This document shows, piece after piece, positions 55,557 to 64,000 of a stretch of 64,000 nucleotides of DNA. The translations under genes were made by a program, and so were the position numbers. The notes beneath the pieces were generated by a model. It did not search any database, was not told where the DNA came from, and saw nothing but the letters and a program-made list of their open reading frames with translations. The stretch is from Apiotrichum sp. Y4204 (Eukaryota; Basidiomycota; Tremellomycetes; Trichosporonales; Trichosporonaceae): positions 310,001 to 374,000 of the forward strand of contig JAMYHL010000038.1 in NCBI GenBank assembly GCA_025531455.1. The letters are read 5' to 3'. Numbering within the stretch: position 1 is the stretch's first letter; the number at the start of each line of letters is the position of its first letter.

Positions 55557-58500
55557 ATGGTCGCCGACGACCCATTCTCTCCCGAACATAGCAGCGGGCC
55601 CGATAGTGGCGACAGCTCTCCACCCACCGATACAGCTGCGCCGGCCCCGTCTCACCCAGACACACTGGTACACACCCCCGATGCTGCTGCCGACACCGCA
55701 GCCGCACCACTCGACCGCGGCCGCCTCGACGAGGTCATAGCCCACGAGCGCGACTCGTCCCCGTCCCGCCGGCGCAGCCGGCATGCACACTTCAACATCC
55801 CAGGGCAAACCATACTTCGCCCCGCGCTCCGCCCTGCGCGCGTACAGTTCGACCACGATCGGACCAGCCCAAACGCATCGGCACCCGCTGCCGACGCAGG
55901 CTCTGCGACATCAGGCGAGACACCTCCGCCAAGGATTGTGGAACACGCGCCAGACCTCGACCATGTAAACGACGCCCTGGAGGACTACCGCTCGCACAAG
56001 CAGTCGGGGGATTACCCACGCGTTGCGTCGATGACGAGCGCGGCATCGATGCTCACCTCTGACGGGGAAGACTATGATTACCGCCTGGACAAGGATCCCG
56101 TGCCGGGTTCAGAGGACGAGGAGGCGGGCGACGAGGCCCGCGCGGGACGGAGGGGCAACACCGGCGCAACGGAGGGCGAGCGCCTCCACAAGCTTCTCGA
56201 CAGCGAGGCCGCGAGCCACGTACACGGCGGATACGTGCAGCTCGGCGAGACGGATGGACTGCCGTCCAAGCCTGACGACGACGACGATGACTTGCGCACC
56301 GCGAAGGACATTGTGCGCAGCCACACGGGCGGGCACAAATGGAGTATACTGCGGCGGCGTGTGCGCAGCGGCTCGGCCGCCAAAGCCGCCGGTGGTGAGA
56401 ACAGTACGAAGGATGCGCAGGGGGAGAGTGAGAAGAAGGGGCCGGTGGCACAAGGCTCGGCGGTATCGTCCGCAGACGTGGAAAAGGGACTGGCATCCCT
56501 TGATACGGACGAGGAGCGCAAGGCCAACGTCAACGGCCGCCTCCATGCCCCTCCAGGCGTGTCCGGCAACTCTGTGCTGTCGTCCCTGCTCGCGCTGTAC
56601 AACCAGCCCCGTGTGGAGTCTGAGCCCCCCTCCACCGCGACCACACCACAGTCGTCGCGGCCCCCTTCGCCGACATCTACGACCCCGCCGGCACACAAGC
56701 AGTGGTTCTGGAAGCGCAAGTCGACGCCGCCGCCCGACACATCTGCGCCGCCTAATTCCAAGTCGAGCCCGGTGTCACCACGATTCAGCGAGAAAAAACG
56801 CACCAAGTCTCTGACATCGATAGCGGATCGGGAGCAACAGAGTCCTGGTGTTTTGGCATCGTTGGCACGCCATGTCGAGGAGCTTCGCGACGACAGGCCC
56901 AAGGCTGCACGCTCTGGCGGCGGCGTGTTCGGCGCGCTCATACAGAACACGGCTGGCATGGCCGCCGCCGCTGTCCCCAGTGCCTCCACGCTCATGCCGG
57001 CCGCAAAGCGCCCGGGCTACCACCTGACGCGATACTCGCTCAACGAGGAACCCACGCCCGGGCGGTTCAAACCACCCTCGCGGCCTAACAGCGCGATCGG
57101 CTTTGCGAGTCTTCCGCAACGTGCTCAGAGCGCGACGCCGACGATCAGCCGACAGAACAGCACGATCAACCTACACGACGACGATCTCGATCCGCCATAC
57201 CGCAAGTCTTACCCGGAGAGCATGCACTCGACGGCGGCTTCGGAGGGCGAACTGCATGGAACAAAGTCGAGCGACAACCTACTCGTGATGAAGTCGAAGA
57301 ACCGCAAGAGCCGGCCGACGCCAATCCCGATCCCGTCCCCGGGGTTGATGGGCCTCAAGGCCGTGAAGAGCGCCGAAGGCTGGCTCACTGGTCGTAGCGC
57401 AGAGGACCTCACGCGTCTGAATGAGGAGGAGCGCCGGAAGAAGGCGCTAGTCGCGGAGCGGAAGCGCCAGAAGAAAGCCCGCGAGGCGCGCAAGAAGCAG
57501 GAACTGTTCATTATCCGGCACGTCGCGGCGATTCTTGCCCGCCAGCAGTTCATCCTCAAGCTCGGCCGCGCGCTTATGATGTTTGGTTCGCCGACGCACC
57601 GAATCGAGACGCAGATCCAGGCAACGGCGAAGGTGCTGGATATTAGCGCGCAGGTCGTCTACCTCCCGAATATTATGCTCATGTGAGTGGGAGAAGAAAC
57701 AAAGTCTATGGGACGCGACGCTGACCTCCAGATCCTTCGCTGATGACACGATGCACACGTCTGAGACAAAGTTCTTGAAGCAGACCTCGACACTCGACCT
57801 CGGCAAGCTTCTCCAGACGCACAACTTGTACTGGGAAGTCGTGCACGACCGCCTCTCGGTTGAGGATGCCAACCGAGAGCTGGACCGCCTCATGACTTGT
57901 GCCCCGCTGTACTCGTGGTGGAAGATGGTCTTGATCGGCGGCCTCTGTTCGGCCTTCATCGTGATTCCCTCATACTTTGGCAGCTTCCTCGACGCACTCA
58001 TGGCCGCGCCGCTCGGTATGCTTCTTATCATAGTGCAGACCTTTGCGGCCAAGAACGACCTCTTCTCCGGCGTGTTTGAGATTACTATTGCGTGAGTCGG
58101 GTTGCGTTTCCCATATGACCCGTTTCTAACTCTCCAGGACATTTATCTCCTTCCTGGCAGCCGCGCTAGGTGACACGCACTACTTCTGCTACACTGCCCT
58201 CGTGTCTGGTGGTATCGTCATGATCCTTCCCGGTTATATTGTCCTGTCTGGCTCTCTCGAGATAGCCTCGCGCAACATTACGGCAGGCGCAGTACGCATG
58301 GGCTACAGTGTGATCTACTCGCTCTTCCTCGGTTTCGGTATTTCCATGGGCGCAGAAATCTACATGAGGATCCGCGGCCGCACCGAGATTAGCAACGCGA
58401 CCGACTTTTCCTGCGAGGTTACGCATTATGAAGGAGCGCCGTGGTACATGCAGACACCGAGCGGCTGGTGGTGTGAGTACAGGCCGGCTGCCCGGCTGCG

Positions 58501-59052
58501 AGACTTACTTCTCCCACTGACACACAGACTATCTCGCCGTCCCATCCTTTGCCTTCTTCCTCTCGCTCTCGAACCAGCAACCCATCTTCCGCAAGGAGAC
58601 GCCCGTCATGGTAGCCCTGGCATGCGCCGGCTGGGTGACCAACCACTTTGCCGCGCAGGCCTTCCCCGGGCGCTCGGACATTATCTCCGCCATCGGTTCA
58701 TTCTGCGTCGGCATGCTCGGCAACCTCTACGGCCGCTTCCTCTCCAACGGCGCCTCGTTCCCCGTCATGGTCACTGGTATCCTCATGCAGCTGCCGTCGG
58801 GTCTCCGCGCGGGCGGTCTGTTCAATTTTGCGGCCGATGCCAAGGAGGGTACTGCTCGGCAGTACTCTGGCGGATTTAGCGTCGCGGCACAGCTCATTTC
58901 GGTCGCGATTGGTCTCACGTACGTACAGGAGAAGCGAGGCATTTATCCGCGTCCAACTACTAACTCTCAGTGTCGGTCTCTTCATTGCCGCGGTGCTCAC
59001 CAATCCGTTCGGTGGATCAAGGCGCAGAGGCGCGGGCATCTTCTCATTCTAA
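55557..59052 (+). CDS. PRM10: pheromone-regulated membrane protein 10 family (ThrE-like)
   Basis: Exons: 55557-57682, 57732-58091, 58138-58472, 58528-58918 and 58971-59052 (1097 residues). The first 640 residues are a hydrophilic disordered arm with acidic, Ser/Pro and basic patches. The ThrE/DUF1212 core follows: FIIRHVAAILARQQFILKLG, ALMMFGSPTHRIETQI, QVVYLPNIMLISFADD, then about ten membrane helices, e.g. WWKMVLIGGLCSAFIVIP, ISFLAAALGDTHYFCYTAL, GGIVMILPGYIVLSGSLEIA and VMVTGILMQLPSGL. ThrE in bacteria exports threonine and serine; fungal Prm10 is a multi-span membrane protein of unknown substrate, pheromone-regulated in yeast. Length and layout match the fungal family. It converges on the unknown gene at 59226, with 173 bp between stops. 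Confidence 0.93.
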
Positions 59053-59225
59053 GTCTCCACTATATCTCTACAAACATCTGTTGCATGTACTATAAGGTAC
59101 GCGAACGAAGGCCACGCCAACAATACCGATATCTCACCAGTGGCCCTCCCACCTGCATTGAAAGGACACTCCCACACTCCACAATACAACCCAACAATCA
59201 ATACAACTATCTATCTCTACGTAGC

Positions 59226-60512
59226 CTAAATGCATTTTGCGTTCTGCAACCAGTACTTGGGGATAAGCACCTGCATCATGTGCGGTGGGACCGTATTCTT
59301 CTCCCCGTTCCAGATGGGATACATTTCCTGCAGTGTCCACCCGATCGGTTCCGGCGGGGACGGCCACGCCACGCGCGACTTGCCGACAATGCCCGTGAAC
59401 GCGTCCCACTTGACGTTCTCGTCCGCCCTCACGACGGCCGCAGCGCGCGCCTTGTGCTCCGCCGCGAGAGTAATCACGCGCGGAAAGTGGCCGTGCCACT
59501 CGGGCTTGCTTGGGTCCGAGAGCAACTCAAGATGCTCCATCATGGGTATGAGCGCCTCGGCGGGGAGGTACCGCAGAATTTCAAGTACCTTGACGTCAGA
59601 AAGCTCCTTTGGAAGGTGGGAGCTTACGCGAAGAGAATAGACACCTCCGCAGGCGAGGAAGCGTTTACACGCCGATATGACTTGGTCTTTACAACTGAAT
59701 GTCAGCACTGAGATAGTCGCGGCTACCCACGAGCTCGCCATTAAAAACTTGATCTGGTCGTGCACCGCGGGATCGACTACCGGCCACGGATAGTTGAGCA
59801 CCAGGTGCATGTACGCCTTTGCGGCCGCCTTGTCGTCGGCCACGATGGGACATCCGGCATGCTGCCATGTCCACGGCGGGTCGTCCTCCGTCTTCTCCTT
59901 CTTGCCGCCGTCCTTCTTCCCGTTCGCACCTCCACCGTTCTTGCCACCACCGCCCCCTCCCCCACCACCTCCGCCTCCGTCCTTCTTCTCCCCACCGGGC
60001 GGATTCGTGTGCTTCGCATGGTGTATGTGGCAGTGCCCAGGCATGCCGTTGTGCGTGTGCGCGGGGTGTGGGAAGGCTGGCCCCATAGCTTGGCGAGCGT
60101 GGCTGTAGACGTCCGGATGGGCGTGACCTGAGTACATCCATGGACCGGGGAACGTCCCAGCGGGCATACCTGACATAGCCGGCATACCCATCCCCATGGG
60201 CATCTGCATTCCCATCCCGGGAACGGCGGCGATGGCGGAGGATGAAGCCTGTGCTGGTGTCGAGGCGGGAGCTGCGGGCTTTGCTGCTGAGGTATCACCA
60301 AGGGCAGGAAGTGTGCGCTGCGGCTGCGGAGGAGCAAACCCGCCACCGGAGTGCATCATCGGGTGCAGCCACGGTGCGGGGGGGATACCAGGCGCCACGC
60401 CGGGGAGCATCCCGCAGCCGGGCGGCGGCCCCATTGGCGGCGGGCCACCCGTACCTGGAAACAATACGTGCGCGCAGTAGGGAACAGAGCAGCCAAACGG
60501 GCAGGGGAACAT
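59226..60512 (-). CDS. unknown protein, Pro/Met/Gly-rich N-terminal half
   Basis: Two exons, 60512-59628 and 59588-59226 (415 residues). The 39-nt intron (GTAAGC...CTGACGTCAAG) is in frame and stop-free, so it could be retained. The start MFPCPFGCSVPYCAHVLFPG contains three Cys and precedes Pro/Gly- and Met-rich repeats (MGMQMPMGMGMPAMSGM), a His-rich stretch (HCHIHHAKH) and a run of more than ten Gly. The C-terminal half, from about 240, looks folded: WTWQHAGCPIVADDKAAAKAY, LEILRYLPAEALIPMMEHL and WTLQEMYPIWNGE. The Met/His/Cys content is unusual and could bind metals (inference). I do not recognise the family. Confidence 0.7.
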   Translation of the reverse strand: MFPCPFGCSVPYCAHVLFPGTGGPPPMGPPPGCGMLPGVAPGIPPAPWLHPMMHSGGGFAPPQPQRTLPALGDTSAAKPAAPASTPAQASSSAIAAVPGMGMQMPMGMGMPAMSGMPAGTFPGPWMYSGHAHPDVYSHARQAMGPAFPHPAHTHNGMPGHCHIHHAKHTNPPGGEKKDGGGGGGGGGGGGKNGGGANGKKDGGKKEKTEDDPPWTWQHAGCPIVADDKAAAKAYMHLVLNYPWPVVDPAVHDQIKFLMASSWVAATISVLTFSCKDQVISACKRFLACGGVYSLRVSSHLPKELSDVKVLEILRYLPAEALIPMMEHLELLSDPSKPEWHGHFPRVITLAAEHKARAAAVVRADENVKWDAFTGIVGKSRVAWPSPPEPIGWTLQEMYPIWNGEKNTVPPHMMQVLIPKYWLQNAKCI

Positions 60513-61871
60513 GGTGGTCGAGGATGATGTGTCGAGGCGAGGAGGAAGGGTGCTCAAGTCTGGAGTAGAATGTTTGGACTGGATGTGACAAAGGAAGGCG
60601 ACGCTACACAAGTGGCGTGTAGGCGCGGAGCTCGTCGCGTGCTTCGCTGAGTGCGTTCGGAGAGCTGTGGCAAAAAGGGTTGAAAGCTTAAAAGAACGAG
60701 ATGGAGAAAGAAGAGACGTCAGAATGAACGGAAGTAGGGAAGACGCGTCGCGGTTGGGAATCCCAGCCGTGAAGCGCGTAAGCGTGACCGCGCCCGCTTT
60801 GCTGTGTCCGTGTCCTGAATCTTCGATGTGTGTGCGTGTGCGGTCTGCAAATAGGCGCCGCGCGTCGCAGAGGCCGCCGCGCGCCGCAAGGTCCTTTCCA
60901 CGACAACTGGGTCCGTGGATCCGAGCGTAGTGGCGTCTTGGTGTCCCTGCTTATGGTCAAGAAGCGCCGTAATGATCGGACAGCAAGCACTCGAAGAGTA
61001 ATGTCCAGTGCGATTCAGTCAGTGTTCCGTGCGCACACGTTAGAGGATACGGCTTGACTCTCCGCCCCATGAACGGAAGTTGGCGCCACGGCCTATCTTC
61101 CCAAATGCGAGAGAGGCACCTGTGCACTCGCAGCTCGCAGCTTCTCAGACCGGAAGGCTGATCAAGCACGCACGGCTCGCGTCACTCTCGCGCCCTATTG
61201 ATCTTATGATCTTATGCATTCCGTGGAGCGCGGGTTTACTTGCGCGAGCGCTCACTCGTCCCGTTTTCGTGGTCCCCGGTGGCCTGAGCGGCGACGATGG
61301 CTGGCCGGGGACCGTGCGCTGACCTCAAGTGGTCACGCTCATGATGAGCGTTCCTCCCTTTGCTGAAGTTTATTAGTAACATGAGTAAGTGTTCAATCGG
61401 CGTGGGACGTGGAAGGCCTTTCGTTGGATCGTTGGGTCGTTGGGTCGTTGGGACGAAAGAGAAGAGTCAAAGTCGGCGAGGTTCAAGGCTTCACGCGCTG
61501 ATAAGAACGATCTGTTGGTTAATTGGTTGTGGAATACGAGGAATATGTGGAACACGTGGAATGGGAGGCTAGCTCCATGTGGAAACCACGCAATGCGATC
61601 GACAGTGCCTTGATGCTTCTAGCGTCGATCATCGGCTTGTGTAGGACATTCTCCCAAGGGTTTCCGCACTGAGCCGTTCTCACCCGTCAAGTCATCAGGC
61701 AAAGCACACCGTCTGGGACCAGCAACATTGTCATGGGGCGCGTGGGGAGAAGCCATCAACAGCAGATGTGGACCGAGTAAAACGACAGCGCGGCGAAGTT
61801 GATAAAGAGCAGCTAGTATCACATACAGTACACGAGCTGCCTACAAACAACTCATTATATGTACATGAATC
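60513..61871. other. intergenic region, no gene seen
   Basis: 1.4 kb upstream of the unknown gene and downstream of the hydrolase. It has a few short direct repeats (GGTCGTTGG near 61431-61452) but no supportable gene. Confidence 0.5.
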
Positions 61872-62868
61872 CTACTGCAGCGCCTTGTAAAAGTCGAGAA
61901 GCTTAGCCGCCCCGTCCTCCCACTGCACATCGTTCTGGAGGTGATGTCCGGCACCCTCGACAAACTCGATGCGCACATTGTCGTCCGAGGAGGCAGAGCG
62001 GTAGAACGCGGCGGTGTGCCGGGTGACGTCGGGGGTCATGAGCGCGTCGTGGGATCCGGCCATGACGAGGACTTTGGTCTTGCTCTCGCCGTCGATGCCC
62101 TCGAGCACCTTTGATGCGGTTGCGAATGGGCGCATCATCGTGACTGGCCACCAGAAGCTCTCGTACCGCGACAAACGGCGCTGGAAGGGGATGACGGCCG
62201 AGGCGGGGAACGCAGGGCCGAAGAACGCGCGCTGCGTGAGGTCCGGGTGCGAGAGCGGTGAGTTGGGGTGGTAAAAGTGGAAAATCATGCGGAGCGTGAA
62301 CCACGGGTCGATCTTCGCCCAATTCATGTACACGCTCATTCTGGAATCAGCAAGTGTCAAGCTCTGCTAGTTCTCACGATCCAAAACACGGCACCGCGCC
62401 AAGTAGGGCAAGGCCGCGCGCGCGCACCAGCCTTTTGGAGAGCACGTCCTGCACGAGGCCGCCGCCGCTCGAGTGGCCGACGAGCACGGGCTGCTTGCCC
62501 TCGCGTTTCTCGACTTCGCTGACGGCGGCGAGGAGGTCAGAGACGAGGGCGTTCCGCGTCGTGCCGAACACCATGCGGAGGAAGGAGGGATACCATGAGC
62601 CGCCGTGCCCGCGCAACGAGTACGCGTAGCATCGCACGCCGCGCTCAGCGAGGTAAAGCATGTACTCGTGCCAGACCCAGGCGCCGCCCATCCCGCCGTG
62701 GCAGAAGACGATCGGTGGGCCATCGGATGTCGTCGGCCCCGCGGCGAGCAGCTCAATGACGCCGCCCGGTGTCGGCACCCAGATTCGCTCGATGCCGTTT
62801 GGAGGAGGCTCCGGGGTCTCGGTCGGCCGAGTGAACCAGAGCCACTTGTAGGAGAGAAGGAAACCCAT
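61872..62868 (-). CDS. alpha/beta hydrolase
   Basis: Exons: 62868-62378 and 62340-61872 (319 residues). Canonical serine-hydrolase layout: IVFCHGGMGGAWVW (oxyanion HGG), AYSLRGHGGS, nucleophile elbow VLVGHSSGGG (Ser133), VLVMAGSHDALM (Asp262) and VEGAGHHLQND (His296 or 297). The lid region between about 150 and 230 is Phe/Trp-rich. The start at 62868 is chosen because MGFLLSYKWLWF follows a CAG acceptor-like site and upstream frames are not continuous; another 5' exon cannot be excluded. The substrate is unknown; candidates are lipid, ester or epoxide hydrolases. It lies downstream of LYS1 in the same orientation, 228 bp away. Confidence 0.85.
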
Positions 62869-63096
62869 AGGGATGTCGCGAATGTGGAGAATCAAGCTGA
62901 GGGGGATATGGAGTCATGGTTAATTTGGCTGTCACATGAAATTCTCGTAAACAATCAGCGGCGACAGCTTTCAAGCCCGAACAATTCCGCGGTGGTCGTC
63001 CTTTACCACAATCTGCGTCTCCGGCACCCTGTCGAATCTCTACTCTGCTTGCATACCAAGATCTACAATCTTTATAATGCGTACATGACCAAATGC

Positions 63097-64000
<904 letters not shown>

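Noticed and set aside
59641..59760. Second intron in the unknown gene near 59690
   Set aside because: The candidate GTAGCC...TTCAG intron would create an immediate stop, whereas the unspliced frame is open.

Overview
The window looks like a chromosome segment of a basidiomycete yeast, most likely a tremellomycete close to Trichosporonales (inferred from gene content and intron style; no species claim). Genes are GC-rich and intron-dense. Introns are mostly 31-130 nt with GTRNGY donors, CTRAC-like branch sites and YAG acceptors. Complete families can be rebuilt by splicing: PEX14, YTM1, MED31, AOS1, uL11m, PPE1, ARP1, an Esc2/Rad60-type protein, a velvet protein and PRM10. No tRNA, rRNA, CRISPR array or intact transposon was recognised. 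Exon joins were read by eye from splice sites and reading-frame continuity; nothing was run.

Layout. 1-467: 5' part of an amino-acid permease (-), cut by the window edge. 468-4777: gene-poor. 4778-7195: Q/P-rich disordered protein (-). 8159-23015 is a dense housekeeping block: PEX14 (+), FMP32/MCUR1-like (-), a 34-residue Cys4 microprotein (+), YTM1 (-), MED31 (+), AOS1 (-), a mitochondrial PPR protein (+), uL11m (-) and PPE1 (+).

23454-37043 is the most interesting stretch. Three members of one uncharacterised family lie here (23454-24878 -, 31591-32704 +, 34944-37043 +), interspersed with ARP1 (-) and gene-poor DNA. All three have a PPxY motif at the N terminus and share intron positions. 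Each consists of two tandem copies of a domain of about 100 residues with a W...GxPW core and a terminal D-[TS]-W block. I know of no function for the family.

37227-44070: glutaredoxin-like DUF836 protein (-), Esc2/Rad60-like SUMO-domain protein (+), single-span membrane protein (-), DUF1776 protein (+). 44071-51334: a 7.3 kb stretch with no supportable gene, whose last part is probably the pyrimidine-rich leader of the velvet gene. 51335-53911: velvet regulator (+) with a long Asp-Pro-Arg repeat tail. 55557-59052: PRM10/ThrE-type membrane protein (+). 59226-60512: unknown Gly/Pro/Met-rich protein (-). 61872-62868: alpha/beta hydrolase (-). 63097-64000: 3' part of LYS1 (-), cut by the window edge.

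Most neighbours are unrelated housekeeping genes arranged in divergent and convergent pairs with short intergenic gaps. Possible functional links are the SUMO E1 subunit AOS1 with the SUMO-like-domain Esc2/Rad60 protein, and the three-paralogue family, whose PPxY motifs suggest WW-domain partners such as an Rsp5-type ubiquitin ligase (inference).
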